A DNA stretch of 64,000 nt from Manduca sexta (lineage: Eukaryota > Arthropoda > Insecta > Lepidoptera > Sphingidae), in contig NC_051140.1 in NCBI RefSeq assembly GCF_014839805.1, positions 16,699,826 to 16,763,825 on the forward strand, in the 5' to 3' direction. Shown here one piece after another: positions 12,500 to 26,494 of this stretch (the stretch's first letter is position 1; each line of letters begins with the position of its first letter). The notes under the pieces were generated by a model, which was given only the letters and a program-made list of their open reading frames with translations, did no database searches and was not told the DNA's origin. Made by a program: the position numbers and the translations under genes.

Positions 12500-15400
12500 T
12501 TTGTGTAATCATAGGCTTTTTACTATTTATGTAAATTGTGACGAGAATTTTAAGTCACTATTCTATTTGTATAATCGATTCTCGGAATCTGAAAAATGCG
12601 AAACCGGCTTATACGTCTGTGGAAAGCAGTAATTCATTTCAAAAGGCAAATTAAATAATAAATTCTCGTCTTAATAATGTCAGTTCTGCATTATCACCGT
12701 GGTATGAAAATTCTGACGAAACTTCTCTTATCAAAATTCTATTTTTAAGTTGTCACATAAAAGGCTGTTAAACTATGTCGGTCGAAGCGAGCCAATATTG
12801 TTATAATCAATAACACAGAGTACAATACAACTCTATCACATAATATAGCCACGGCATATTATAGCAATGTGAGGTACAGTCACTTTATTGTAAAGCTTTG
12901 CCCGCGGTTTCACCCGCCTTAAACCGTTCCTGTTAGTGAAATCATCTTCATAATCAATTGTAGTTTCAGAGATTACATTAAAACAAAAAAAAAATACTTC
13001 TTGATATTTTTGTACACTCTGTATAAGATTCGTCATAAATCCTGTTATCATGCAATGCATGTCAAATATATACCTAAATATGATATACGACATTACAATC
13101 GGCCAATTATTACTCTATGATATCGCCTCAACATTAATACAGAGCGTGGACATAGACTGAAACTAAACTAGGCCTGGTGCAGTGTACTGTGTATGGTATC
13201 ATTTTCAAAGTATTTTTTTTTATGTCGAGAAATAATAATTTACTTAATATTTTATTTGCCAGAACTAAGTTTAATATTCCTCTACGTCAGTCAATTTCTT
13301 TTCAAAATACTAAATGCGACTTCATTCATTATTAACTTGAGAGACTATAATTGAGATTAACTAGGTAAGTACTAATTTATTATAACGAAAACAGATTCAG
13401 AATGATAATTAATGTTAAAAGACGGAATCAAATCACTCTAGAACCAAACATCGCGTCTTTTAAGTTATTAACCTAGCTGTCACTATATTGGAGAACATTG
13501 GAGAACTCTATATCGCCGAGATATCTGAACCTAGTGAAATTGCAATTGTTATAGAGCGTATATAAATATCTATGCCTGGAAAGCTAATGGTGGTATGCTT
13601 TGGCAATTATATATAATATGTGCACGGAATATTCACTTTAATAGAACGCTATTCTGAGACTTAATTAGCCCTATGTTTTCTCTATTTTGATATGTAAAAC
13701 TCGTTACTTATTTATAACAATATATTTTAACTTTCTTTATATATATTTAATTACTATTATTTAATTTTATTTAATTGTATTCAACAAATTTAAAACTATA
13801 TTCTAGCATTGTACTATGTATCATCATCATGCATCTTGTGTAATTTCCGCGGGAATATTTTTTGTTAACCAAATATAAATATTAAATATAATATGTCAAT
13901 ATATATGTTAATATATTATGTTAGTGTGGCTTATAGTAAAGATTAATTTTACAATTACAGAGACCGTTAATCTAAAACTGTTATCGATATTCATTGCACC
14001 AGAAATAGAAATTGCATGTTCATGACGGCTTGATGAGTAATCTGTTTGCGCTCATGAGATATGGAAAAGGAAATTTAAATGGAAATTATGTAGATTTATG
14101 TATCAGTTAAGCCGTCTACGAGAGATTCAAAAATTGTTATGTCGGACTTGTTCTTCTTTTAAATTCTGTTGTTTATTTATATGTAATATTAAGTAGTGAC
14201 TTACTTATTGCTATCAATTTCTGAGATTTCATATCGACTATTAATAATAATATTGTAAGGTTGGCTTCACAACGACTAACTAAATAATATATAATGAACA
14301 AGGTGACGTGGTCTGTCGTGAGAAAAAAAAAGAAGAAAGAAAATGGGCGCGAAACTGAACCGGCTGGCCAGCGGACCACTACGTTGGCGAATCACTTTTG
14401 CTTGCATTTTGCTTAGGATCGGACGGACGATCATAATGGTAGAATTTCGCTGGCTATATTTTTATGTTCTTGCTCTTTTGCTTATTTGTTAACTTATTTG
14501 ATTAAAATTGTGGTCTTTTGGTAAATAAGTTAAGTTTATGTTAACGAAATACTATTTTAGTTTTGAGTTAATTGTCAAACAAATGAATGTTAAAAACGCT
14601 AAATATATTTAAAACCTTGTGTTGTCATTGTCAGTCGTAAGGAATTGACAAAGACAGCAATATAATTAAAACAGATACTCTTCATATTGAGTGAGTCGTG
14701 CAAGTAGGTAGTTATTAACAATAATTTTTCCCATAGATGCCAGATGCAGAAGGCAGTTGCTGAACGCATTGTGGGGACATTCCTCACTTAGAATCCCTAA
14801 CCGTCGCTGGCTTGCATCTTGAGCTTCGCCAGCCGGGGCTAATTTTTTTTGACATTTTTATATTATGCATTGTATTTTATTTAAGATATGTATAAAAATG
14901 TAAAAAACAAGCTATAAAAAAAAGTTTTTATTTTTATCGTAATTCTGCCATTACGAGTGTCGTTTCGTTTTAGCAAAGATTGGTCTAAAAATACAAGACA
15001 CGTGACGGTCGCATGTAAAAACCAAAAATACACTTCGCAATACTCGTTTAGGTATTTGGCAATGGTCTTAGGAACGAGCTGTACTTTAGACTGGAGATCG
15101 TGTTTTGGCTGGTCCAATCGTTTTGTTTGGGTGTAATTTACATGATGTATGTTATTTGAAATAACATTATTACCGCCATACAAAATTTCTGTACTAGTTG
15201 TTCTGTGTTTTTCCTTACCGTGTTTAATGATATTTAGCTAAAGAAGAAGCAAGAGAAAATATTCATTAGCTGTGACGTATTTACGTTGTTTATTTACGGT
15301 TATTAGTAAGGTGGTAACAAGTCAATTCCTAGATGCAGATTGTATATTTTTTTCTCGATGAATATGAAATTGATAAATTATTAATTCTAGTATGCATAGA

Positions 15401-17149
15401 CATATCCGTTTATAAATAAATGTTTGATAGCAATTTTATTTAAATTAATCCGAAATGAAGACCTAAGTTTTTAGTTACACAAAACACTTTGATATGTTGG
15501 ATTCAATTGTCAGAAGTGTTGTTAGGGTCAGTGAAAACTAATTATTACCAAGTTCTTATCGTATTCATCGTTGTCAGAATTGTCAATACCTTTAAAATCT
15601 TAATTGTACATTATCTATAACTATCTGCAGCTTTCAGAAGAAATGCTTGATAAACACATATTATTTTAAATATTATTGTATTGTAAATTACTGAGAATAG
15701 GCACCAACTTGATTATCTCGTCTGCACACTAATGCAAATAAACCACATAACGAGATATATCTTTCAAAAGAAAATACAAATAACGAGCTTATCGCTATCT
15801 GCGATGTCTTCCAGACAACCTTTGGTAAACTAACAACTATAAATAACAATTTGTATATTCTCTGAAAAGTCATTCTTCATAGTATATTGTCTTTAGTCTT
15901 AAATTTATGTAAGGCGAAAGGTTTTGAACATATTTTGATATTTGTTAAAAGTAAATTCATAAACGGCTTTTATTATTTTTTTCTCACAGATAGATTTTGT
16001 TGATATTACAGCTAGCTAATTGCTATTTAATCCTGAAAAATCTACAATGAAACTTATAAAGTATTTCCTGCATTTATTGTATTCCAATGCGAGGTGGGAA
16101 CATCCCCCTTTCTCAAATTTTGCAGAAGATGTTGCAAAAAGTTTAGTTTTTGCCATCCGCTGCCTGTCACTAACGCATCTGATGTCAATTCCCTCGAGAT
16201 GTATACCTAGGCTAATTGTTTTGAACATACCCATAATTTAGGAAGAAGCCACTAGAGATAAGAGCTGTATGGAAACCAAACATCGTCTGTAACACTCTAT
16301 TTAATTTTAATTTCAATTGCGCTAATAATAAATGACTATTTGTTTTTTAATACTTTCATCATTTTCTTTAGCCTTTGGTAATCCACGCTGAGCGTACGCC
16401 TCTCTTAAAGATAGACCAACCTATTAGAAGGGCCGATATCCAGATCTTTACTACGTCTATTTAGCTAAAAGTTCCAGAGGAATACCTTCCCCCAAAAATA
16501 ATTACGTCTCTTCGTATCCACCATAAGATGTGAATTTGTTTATCAAACCTTAACCGGATCTAAACAGCGTCACCAATTCATCTAATTGGATTGTCAGATC
16601 AGAATATTCTATTAGAACTTTTAAAACGCACTGGTAATGATGTGGTAATATTTGGTAATGTGGTGAACAAATATTTTTAAATCGAATTTAACACAAATGT
16701 CTGTCCAGAAGGCTTAGATAAAGACGAAACTGATTTCGTAAGGGAAGCCGATTAATAAACTTAGAACCTCATGCGATAGGAGACGAACATCCATCACAAT
16801 ATAATTTTAAATTTTTGAACACAACCAAATAGCAACTCGAGATTTTCAATCCTTATGGGGCCTACTTAGGTTTTTTCTTTTCTAATGATTCGAATTGGTA
16901 TATTTAATTATCTAAATGGGTGTATAATTACTGTCTCACATAGGGAGGGGGGGGGGGCAAGTATCTCACATATTTCGCGAGGTTCCACTATTTGATACGT
17001 AATTCGTCCGCCTCTCCATACCTACTTACTACTTACTTAGTACTTAAGTCATAATTGTTACTAACATACTACGGACTCACTGAGTTTGAAATAAAATACA
17101 TTTCATTACATTTAGGGTTGGTATAAGGATATAAGACTTACCAACCTAT
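12500..17149. other. Long AT-rich intergenic stretch
   Basis: No supportable gene. A minus-strand E-type relic lies at 12893-12975 ('tttgcccgcggtttcacccg' on the plus strand). A 12-base G run lies near 16946. Open frames on both strands at about 16016-16241 overlap each other, lack splice or codon evidence, and are not called. Confidence 0.5.
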
Positions 17150-17314
17150 CAGTGGCGAATGGTGAAATTTTCCAAAAGGGAACCAAACACAAATTATACA
17201 TACTAACTGTGCATAAATATGGTTTGCAAATCGTTTTTTGGATAATTAGATTCTACATAAATTCTACATAAAGGGAGCTGGCAGTAATCGGGTTATGTGG
17301 ATATTTCGCCATTG
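17150..17314 (+). mobile_element. MITE family D, complete copy (~165 bp)
   Basis: The 5' end 'cagtggcgaatggtgaaatt' and the reverse complement of the 3' end ('caatggcgaaatatccac') form an imperfect terminal inverted repeat. Internal landmarks 'ggtttgcaaatcgtt' and 'agggagctggcagtaatcgg' match the other copies. No coding capacity. Confidence 0.8.
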
Positions 17315-18914
17315 CAACCTTTAGAAACAGAGATAATATAGAATCGACTAGAAAACTCTATATTGTGCACTGCTAATAATATATCATAATGAATGCAGAC
17401 AAAGATCTTAAGAAACACGTGTAACAACAGGCGATCTCTTCCCGACAACCTTTAGGCGTACCACACACGCTGTCAATTTGTTGCCAAGAAACATTAGACT
17501 ATTTCGAACCTAAAAATTGCTGAAATTATGATATATATTTATTTCCAGGCCGCTTCTCACAGGTGGGTCTGTAAATCTTTAAGAGAGGTCATGTTCAGCA
17601 GTAGACTTGCTGTGGATATTGACAGTTATGAATTAATTTGAACCCGAAGGAAAATGTTACCCATAATTTATGTCACGACAATTAATACTATACTCCTCGT
17701 TCAGATAGTAGTTTCTATCAGAGAAAAAATACTCTAGTGTTGCTCTTTTCAAAAACAATTCATAGATGTTCTGTACAGTTTGTTGTTACAGAAACTTCCA
17801 GTTTCGGAATAAAGTAGTGTTATTTTTTAATATTTATTGCATCGTGGGTGCTACATTAAAAATAACAAGAACTCAAATCATACTATCCTGGTACAGGCAA
17901 CTATAACAAACATAAAATACATCGTACATAATTTCGATTAAAAGTTTATGCAATATTTGTTGTTTTTACGGGCACATCAAATTGCTGGTAGAGGTGAGTG
18001 AGATCCAGTGGCGGATTTTCAACAACAGATATATAGCGTTTGCACTGCTCATAATATAGTGGTTCCTCAAAAATTCTTTGTGTGAATATTTATAAATAAC
18101 AAAATAATATATCACTGGCGACCCTGACAATAACCCAAAATATTAAAACACGCGATTTTACAAAAAAATGGTTTAAAAACCACAAGAACTCTGCCAAACG
18201 GATGGCGCATCTGACAATGGCAAGGCGAAGGTCTTGGGCTGGCGGCCAGCTTTCATCAGTAGGGCTACCAAACAATTGGTATAAAATATTAGTAATAGTC
18301 ATATTATAAATAGATTTTTACTTTGAAGATCTTTGTGGCGCAACTAATTTGGTGTGAATCAGGAGTGAGCGTTTTTTTAATGTTGCGGGAATAAATGTAA
18401 ATAGCCTAGAAAAGTCTCCACTTCTCAGAGAGTACACGAAAAAAGGATGATAGAGATACTTACCATTATTTTTCAAAGCCATTTGGGATATACAAAGGCA
18501 CATTAAACAATTTAGAACGTTTAAATTTTTAATGACTTATAAAAATTCTTATTGTTGACAGCCCTAGCAGAAAGACGTTCTTCATGGCAAAATTTCTGCT
18601 AACACCGGTCGACAACCTATATAAGTGTCATAAGAAGAAAATTTTCAAATTGAGTGGGTGTTTAAAAAAATCGTGATGGATATTTATTTAAGTTATTTTT
18701 GACAAGAACTGGGAAAATACATTACTATTTTAAAATCGTATATAATATTCTTAGCAGATCATAAACCACGGCATGGCAAATGTTCGACATAAAAAATTTA
18801 AATCATGGTAATTAGTTTCTCTAAAATTACTTAACTGTATACAAGTTTTACTGATTTCTTTAAAAATAATCTGTTACTAATGTTAACGTACAAAATAGTA
18901 ATAAATAATACACT
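17315..18914. other. Intergenic stretch, nothing recognised
   Basis: AT-rich with no gene or clear repeat. One patch at 18170-18260 is GC-richer and can be read on the minus strand without a stop for about 70 codons, but it has no recognisable domain or splice signals. Confidence 0.4.
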
Positions 18915-19240
18915 AGAAGCGGCGATAGCCTAGTTGGGTGTGGAACGGACTGCCAAGACGAATGTCCGCAGGTTCAAATCCCAAGGGCACATACCTCTGA
19001 TTTTCTAAAAAATCATGTGTGTATTCTTTGTGAATTTATCGTTCGCTTTAACGGTGAAGGCAAACATCGTGAGGAAACCTGCACATCTGAGAAGTTCTCT
19101 ATAGGAATTTCGAAGGTGTGTGAAGTCTACCAATCCGCACTAGGCCAGCGTGGTGGACTAAGGCCTAATCCCTCTCAGTAGTAGAGGAGGCCCGTGCTCA
19201 GCAGTGGGCAAGTATATAATACAGGGCTGATATTATTAAT
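18915..19240 (+). mobile_element. SINE family A copy, full length
   Basis: It runs from 'agcggcgatagcctagttgg' through 'caggttcaaatcccaaggg' (B box) and 'gtgaggaaacctgcacatct' to 'tacagggctgatattattaa'. It is very close to the copies at 8366 and 10366. Target duplications were not clear. Confidence 0.9.
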
Positions 19241-20554
19241 ATACTTGTATTTCTCTTGTATTCTGGCTGAACTTTCGCCTGGCCTTAAAAAAAATGATTA
19301 AAGGTTTGTCCCGTAAATAAAGAGTTAAGTAATAAACAAGATCTCATTTATTCCGCCAGGTTAACAATGCAAAAAAGAAAGAAAGTAATTTATACAAAGG
19401 CTAACAGAAAATCACACAACTATCTGAAAACCTCGCATCCCTGCACTACTTATCTACCTCACATATCTTTGAACAGCACTCAAAGAATATATTATAGATA
19501 TATAATAAGCTATGTTGGTGGGAGCCCAGAGATACGTTTTGTACTCGACTGGATAGCGACAATCAAATACAATATTGTGAAAAAACATACGATAGTAACT
19601 CCCGGGGTCAGTAGCTGTCATGTAGTAAGATAATTATCACCATCGTGGCGAATATCGAAAAACATAATGTGTCTGTGTGATCGGAATTGTTTTATTTGTT
19701 TTACACTGTATTTCGAATGTAGTTAATTAACTGTGCCTATATGAATAAGGCGCTCCCCCCTGGAAAAGCTAAACTACATATTTCTGCAATGTATCATCTT
19801 TCCTTTTTTTCATCAATTTCATAATGAACATGTCACTCAAATTATCAACTTCGTGCATCTAAAGCATACGTATTTTTAATTTCCAAATTAACACTGCTAA
19901 TAGACGATTAATAGAAAAATATTTCGGTAGTTTTACATTTTCTAATACACCGAAATTGCTGTTGAAATGAAATGAAATAATTTATTTGTATCTGTAAATT
20001 TTAAACATAATTTTTTCATTCAGTCAATTTTAACTCTGCCACCAGTTCGGAAAGCAATTTCCATCAGAGAAGAACTGTCACGAAACTTTAGTGTTAATAA
20101 ATGATTAGAAATTATTTGTAAATCTTTGTTAAACATTTCCATTCATGTGCCGAAAAAGAATGAAACGAATTCTCAAGGCCGTTTGCTCAAAGCCTTAAAG
20201 CAAGCCTTAAAGCATTTAGATAAACACGTTTATAGTGTATTATACTATCCTTCTCCTAGACACGGGTCTCCTTTACTATAGAAAGAGTTTTCCACCACAC
20301 TGGCCTAGTATGGGTCCACCACGTTTGCATTGTTTTAATAAACAGTTACATAGTTTTAATTGATATAAACATATTTAAATTGTTCTGTTATGTTTTACGA
20401 TTTTGTGGTCACGCGTCCATTATGAACAATGTTTGCATTGTTATGGCTTTTGTTAAATGAATATTATGTTGCTCTGAATGTCATAATTAAAGAAACATTA
20501 AAATATAACATTTTAATTTTGTAATGTTATAGAGTTACAATATTCACTTCTATT
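19241..20554. other. Intergenic stretch with one SINE relic
   Basis: No gene. A degenerate minus-strand family A fragment lies at about 20250-20325 ('cacactggcctagtatggg'). The 88-codon frame at 19367-19633 has no recognisable features. Confidence 0.45.
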
Positions 20555-20775
20555 TCTTGCGCGGTAAGGCTTTCGCTCTCAGGTCACAAATTCGAGTCCC
20601 GGGTCGGGCAAAGTAAGTTTTTTCCCTCGCAGTATTAGGCTGGAGTCTGGTATTTGTACCCGATATGGTAATAGGCTTTCCCCCTATTACATAATAGGAC
20701 GGAAAATACATGGTGAAAAGTGGGTGCATTAGTAACACATCTGTCTCCCCTTCAAAGATAAAAGGCTTGAATGCG
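20555..20775 (+). repeat. SINE family B copy, diverged, 5' head truncated
   Basis: B box and flank 'attcgagtcccgggtcgggc' followed by 'gctggagtctggtatttg' and 'gggacgg'-like blocks, collinear with 5894-6153. The A-box end is missing or unrecognisable. Confidence 0.75.
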
Positions 20776-21329
20776 TAATTACATTATCCAATGTCTTCCA
20801 AATGAACGATAACATGTGAATAATTCTTATACCGACTCTACCTGAATACCCTTGCCATACAAACAACTTATATCAAGTAAGATAACAGCATAGTTATTGC
20901 ATTTAACCGAATTTCTGAAAACATAAAAATGTTAACTTCTTGATATTTTATTACTCTGTTCCTTATAAGGTGTTTAGGCGTGATGATATTGAAGTATATG
21001 ATGTTCATTTCTCATTTCTAAACGTACTAGTCATGCCACTTATGATAAAAATACGACCATTAAAAAATAATTTACTAGGTAAATCCATAAAAAGGTAGAT
21101 CAAACGTTAGTTAGAATTATTGATTCCAATTTCGACGCTTCTAGATAAACGACCTGAGTGACGTGAGATGTTTCGGAAATCCACAAATATTTGTTCGGGG
21201 ATACAGCGATTGTAAAACCATAAAACAGGTGACTTTGACTTTCATACGTAGGTAAATCATGGAAAAAAGCATTTAGGAATTCATTTTTTATACAGCTCTT
21301 CTTAACAACTGAGATCTCTTTATATGGGG

Positions 21330-21565
21330 CAGTGTCGGTGGCATATTTGTATCGGTGGGCGCGATACGATATCTTTTTGTGATCCCAAGGTCGAATCCCG
21401 GATCGGGTAAAGTGATATTGGGTTTTTATATTCAGTGTCAGAGTCTGGAGTTTGTGGATCTGAAAATTGGTATTCGCGATATGGCGATATGTTCGCCCCT
21501 ATCACACAATGGGACGGAGCACACTTGTAGAAAAATGGATATCCTAATTGACTAATTTCTCAGGA
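21330..21565 (+). repeat. SINE family B copy, diverged
   Basis: 'gtcggtggcatatttgtat' (head), 'ggtcgaatcccggatcggg' (B box), 'gatattgggtttttatatt' and 'cgcccctatcacacaatggg' occur in family order. The 66-codon frame across it is a shadow of the repeat. Confidence 0.75.
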
Positions 21566-22139
21566 AAAAAGTCATGATGTTTTTTATTAATTACACGCCT
21601 AACTAAAAAAATAAGTATTGAATGTTTAAATTAGTACTTTTGCTAGTATATTTATCACTTTCTTCCTTGCGTCAAACATCATTAAATAATCATAAAAACT
21701 AAACAGTGATTAAGATAATTACTAATTAAAATAAGTTAGTAAAACTATGTAGCCTTAACAATATTTTATAACCCCATTAATATATGGCAGACAATAAACG
21801 GATATATTTATAGAATAAATACTGTATAAACTTTATTGCAATTTGATTGTTCAGTTGTTATTAACTGTTATAGAAAAAGTTGAGTATTTAATTTCCTTTT
21901 ATATAATTTTTAACACGTTTCTTACAAAGGATATTTATTTATTCAAACAATATTTAATACACCTAAGTGTGTCAATAAATACAACATAATATACTAGATA
22001 GGTTTTGTACAAATTTCAATATATTTTTCAATACCAGTATTCATGATCAAACCCAAAAAAACTTACTTCTCATCGGCCATAATCACAACACTTTAATTTA
22101 AAATGTCCATACACTATACACTATCCACCAATACACATT
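21566..22139. other. AT-rich stretch, nothing recognised
   Basis: Strongly AT-rich sequence with no gene, repeat match or hairpin. Confidence 0.5.
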
Positions 22140-22301
22140 ACTTCGACAGCGTAAAGTTTTGCGCGGTTACTCCGCGCGGTCGGACGCTGTGAACTCAACC
22201 TAACGACTGGCCGCTTCACAGGTTTCCCGCCAATATATTTTCCTCTCGCGGTAAAGCTCGCATTTTCACATGCTGTAGAGGGACTTAATTCTGCAAAATG
22301 G
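22140..22301 (+). promoter_or_regulatory. CpG-rich patch with a possible 5' exon ending ATG|GTAAGT
   Basis: This is the only strongly GC/CpG-rich patch for kilobases (e.g. 'gcgcggttactccgcgcgg'). It contains a pyrimidine-rich 'ttttcctctcgcgg' and ends in 'gcaaaATG' followed at once by a consensus donor GTAAGT at 22302-22307. That layout is seen in some housekeeping genes whose first exon carries only the start codon. No downstream plus-strand exon was found, so this may be chance or the start of an unrecognised gene. Confidence 0.25.
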
Positions 22302-22307
22302 TAAGTC

Positions 22308-23870
22308 AATCGCTTATTAGATGATGAAATAAAGTGAACATGCTATTTATTCGTAATTATTATTTTCTAATGATTTTTGAAAATAATCTTTGTAAAGCTA
22401 TATAAAATATTGTGTAGAAAATGAATTATTTCTATGAATAATCAAGTCACTTCTTACTACACATAAGATGTATTCTACAAGTATCCAGAAGCTTTGTCAA
22501 CACATGCAACACGTGATTATCATGAATGTCATAAAACGTATGTGTTGTTGATGGAAAACTATTACAATTGAATTAATTTACGCTTGTTTATTGTAGTTTG
22601 TTTTAACGTAAACAGAGCGTAATCCGTGCTCATTCATTAAAATAGATCGCAATAAACAATTGCTTACAATTTTATAAGGTATTCATGATAACAAATAGTG
22701 GATATCCTAGAATAACCATAACATATCTTTGACCAACAATACTTTAACAATTTTAATTATTATTGACTGTAACGACTGACCAATACAATTATCGTCGAAC
22801 CAACCAAATAAAAATACATCGAATAAACCATCCTCCTTTTGTCATTTTAAAAAAGTTGCAGCCATATCCTTGAATGATAACTACGATACCTCTAGTATTA
22901 ACCGGCAATCGTTCCGTGTGCTCTTCAGCTAAGCGTTGAAAAGAAAGTAAAATATGGTGATACACTAGAGATGATGACAGTAAACTGTTAAACATAGGTA
23001 CATTAAATCTTTTTCCGCGAGGATCGTTTGTAAGTCCCGAATCGGCCTGGAGAGCCAAGTATGCCAAGTAAGCACTTTGTTATGCCTGACAGTTATGTCC
23101 AGCATCCATAATTTTATTCTTTATTAGATTTTGCTTGGGGCTTCGTCCGTGAGGAACGTTTTCCAGAATAAAATTCCAGTTTTAGATTTCCCGGGATAAA
23201 ATGGACCCAATATTTTAATTTCGACATCTAGCAACACATCGGTGAAAACGGCATTCAATTCCATGCAAGTAGTTTTTGCGTGATGCGTGTACAAAGATAC
23301 AGACAGGCAATCAAAAATTCTAATAACCGCTGCTTAGGCTTCTGTTGCTCTAATGAAGACCCCCGTATTCGTTTTTATACAACATCGGCCTGTTACAATT
23401 TTTTTTATATTGAAAGCAAACATTTTCATTCGATTTAATTATTATGTAAAATTCTGGTAATACGACTGATCGTAATGGTGGGGCATTTCAGTTATTATTA
23501 TTTTTAACGTCTACCCGCCTCTGTTACCTGTTACCTAAGACATATGTAGCATCGATATCTTAAATAGTGGTTATTGCGTGACGCGTTGTTTAGCAGTAAA
23601 CACCACGCCATGCTCGCGTCAGTCAATTAATTGACTTCGTGTTCGATAATTTAACCGGGTGCTTTATTTAGTACCATATTTATTCCCATTAACGCTAGAC
23701 TGGCAAATCGTGATGTGTCGCAGGCTGTGCAGAAGTCACATGATACAATACTATTAACAATAAAGTTGCAAATGTTGGGGAAAATAAATATTGATCGATT
23801 AATAAATGGTAAAAGTGTGTTGATAATACTTACATGAAAGTGAATAATTGTCTCGGTTCTTTATTGAATG
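22308..23870. other. Intergenic stretch with a LINE-like relic
   Basis: No supportable gene. A minus-strand E-type 3' fragment lies at 23130-23215 ('gcttcgtccgtgaggaacg' on the plus strand, then 'gggataaaatgga'). A 92-codon minus frame at 22789-23067 has no recognisable domain. Confidence 0.45.
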
Positions 23871-24100
23871 CTGTGACCTCGGTGGCGTTGTGTTACGGTA
23901 TGACTGCAATGCTGAAGTCTTGAGTTCGATTACCAGGACGGGCAACGTGATATTGAGTTTTTATACTCAATATTAGCCCGGAGTCTGCATTCGTGCATCC
24001 CCCTATCACGTCGTGGAATACACACGGCAGAAAGTGGGTGCACCAATTGCGTCTCTGTCTACCCCATCGGAGGAAAAAATGGCGCGAGTGTGTGCATGAT
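23871..24100 (+). repeat. SINE family B copy
   Basis: 'gtgacctcggtggcgttgtg', 'gagttcgattaccaggacg' (degenerate B box), 'gatattgagtttttatact', 'ccccctatcacgtcgtgg' in family order, ending near 'ggcgcgagtgtgtgcatg'. Confidence 0.85.
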
Positions 24101-25619
24101 ATGATGAGCAAGACGTGTGATAGTAACACGACTGCCTACAAAAAAACAACATAATATGAAAGGTGGTAACTACCAAAGCGGACTCGCATACGAGAGACCC
24201 ACAAATTATTTTTAGGATGTGAATATCATAAAAAAACTAACATAAAACATCGAGTTAATTGGCCTTTTAATTTTTGCCTACGTGGTTAATGAGTCTACAT
24301 TTTTTTAAACTTATACTATAATATCTTTATATCAAATCACAAGCAAATCGTGTTAGTAAAATTCCACAAACAGTTGCCCAACTTGAAAATCTAATGCAGG
24401 TCCTTTCAGTCTACAATCTATGTAAGTACTTACGTTACTGCAGACCAAAACACCATAATTACTGAATATAAACTGTAAACATGAAGCTAAATATTCCGCG
24501 TTTACACAATGCCTAATTTATTTACATAGTTATATAAACATATTGCAGAATAATAACCGCATAGCAATTATAACGGTCAGTATTTATAAGTATTATTTAA
24601 CAGAGACTATTTAAGGGGTTAAGATATGTAAAGCTCAATTTTATGTCCACTTTGGGCGTCCTGCAAAAAATAATGTAAGCGTTCTTTGGAAATATTTTTC
24701 AAGAAATAAGTAGTTTGGCTTATGGTCTTTTGCACAGCGGCGTATTTTTTTTTATTAAACACGATACCGTGAATAAAATCATAATTAATATCTGCCAAAC
24801 ATCGCTCAACGGTAAGAATTTTACATCGTTAACATTTCGATATCTCTTATTTACTTGAGTTAACTATATTCTGAAATAATACTATACTCTATTTTTAAAT
24901 ACACTCATCTTATTTTTTTTTAATACCGTTATATATAACAAAATATTTAATTATTTTTAAAAACTCCTACTCAAACAACAGCTTATAGTAACAGGAATAT
25001 TTGCAGTTACGCGCAGTCAGGCGCTCTCACAAATTGATGTCGACATAATTTCATCTAGGATGTGTATATTATGTACATTAGTAACATAAAATATTCTAAA
25101 ATACTGTATACAATCTATGTTAAATTAAAAAACACAAATAAGAATTAAAAAATATTAACATGTGATTTAAACTTAGTCTAATTTATATTAAATGCCTTAC
25201 CCTTCCATACTAAAGGTTTTTGACAAATAACAATATTTTTAGGTAACTATGTATATTTTGTCACTCGGTTACTAAGAGTAATTTTCGGTGTAGCGATATA
25301 TTACAATAATTGGAATTTGGGTGTGGGTGGATGTTTGAATTATTTTATTACAAATATTGATATTATGGATCAATGGTCACCAGACAGAAAAATATGTTAG
25401 ATTTGGTATTGCTGGCCACCATTTTGAATATTATTATTTTGGGCTCCGTTTTAAAGTCGATACCTGGACATGTTTTGGATCACAAAACGAGAGTCTAGTA
25501 CACACTAGAGCCGATTTTAGACTAGCAAGTTTTCGCAGTACTTACTATATTGCACAAGAACTTTTAGACACGTTTATCTTAGCGGAAATATTTTTATAAG
25601 TTCATAAAATGGGATTTTT
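24101..25619. other. AT-rich stretch, nothing recognised
   Basis: No gene or identifiable repeat. Short open frames here lack any supporting feature. Confidence 0.45.
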
Positions 25620-25678
25620 AATTTGGTATGGAGACAGTTTGAAACCCTGGGAAGAATATAGGTTCCCGGGAAAATATA
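25620..25678 (+). repeat. E-type LINE-like repeat, left part (split by LTR element)
   Basis: 'tatggagacagtttgaaacc' and 'ttcccgggaaaatatat' are typical internal blocks of the lepidopteran element whose tail is 'cggagccgcgggcaaaagct'. That tail appears at 28513-28592, immediately beyond the LTR element, so one older repeat was interrupted. Confidence 0.65.
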
Positions 25679-26052
25679 TGTCGGAGTGAAACTGTTTACT
25701 TGGTTATTTTTTATATGACCGGTAAAGTTTCACCGGTCTATATTTATTTTCCAGACAGTTATTCAATTATTGAAACACTTCTTTACTTCAATAACAATTT
25801 ACTGCATAGTAACACTAGCGGAATACACAATGTGCTCGGTTCAAGCGTCCAAACAAGACTACTGAAGACTACTACTAGAGTCGTACATGACTCCAACCAC
25901 AGTCAACCAACACTCGTACAAGACTGAGCTCTCGTCGTTCGGCCGGTCCTTATATTGGCAACAGTCGACCTCCCTCCTTTCCTAATACTTCCTCGATGTA
26001 ATAATAGATGGCGCCACTATCGCTCCGGAAATTCACCAGTGCTGCGGCGACA
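25679..26052 (-). repeat. LTR (3' LTR in the proposed orientation)
   Basis: 374 bp, TG...CA ends. Compared with the partner LTR it carries 44 extra bases near 25850 (around 'aagcgtccaaacaagactac'); otherwise the two are nearly identical. Confidence 0.85.
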
Positions 26053-26494
26053 CGGCCATTCTGAAATGCGATGCGTGCTCTGCATCGCTGGTTCATGCTC
26101 TCTCTGTAACAAACTCATTGCCAAGGTGTACACAACAACTCATTGCCAAGTACACCTCAGTCCAATTTATTTGTAAGCAACATAGCTTTGGATGTGGAAC
26201 ATGGGTTTCACGAGTAGTATGTTCACTCCTCGTGAATACAGGCAAACTTAAAGCTCACTCTTAATGAGTGGCATATGGTAAGTTGTAAAAGACACAGCTC
26301 ACTCCACTGAGTACTAGTCGAAAAATGTGATGAACCGTTGTATTTGCGCCAGCACGGCCATACTGACAGGCGGCGCGCGCTCTGCGCCAGCCTCGTTGAT
26401 TCTCGTAAGTAGATTTTGATTCTGTAAGAATAGAACGTACTTTCTCTTATTAGTACAACTGTGAACAACCCATGTTGCTTATTTTGAAATCATT

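Noticed and set aside
12086..12508. 140-codon plus-strand open frame, one of the longest non-repetitive ones
   Set aside because: Its second half is SINE-like family F and its first half has no recognisable domain, codon bias or splice context.
16016..16241. Overlapping 72-73-codon frames on both strands
   Set aside because: Opposite-strand overlap without homology, repeats or splice sites is expected by chance.
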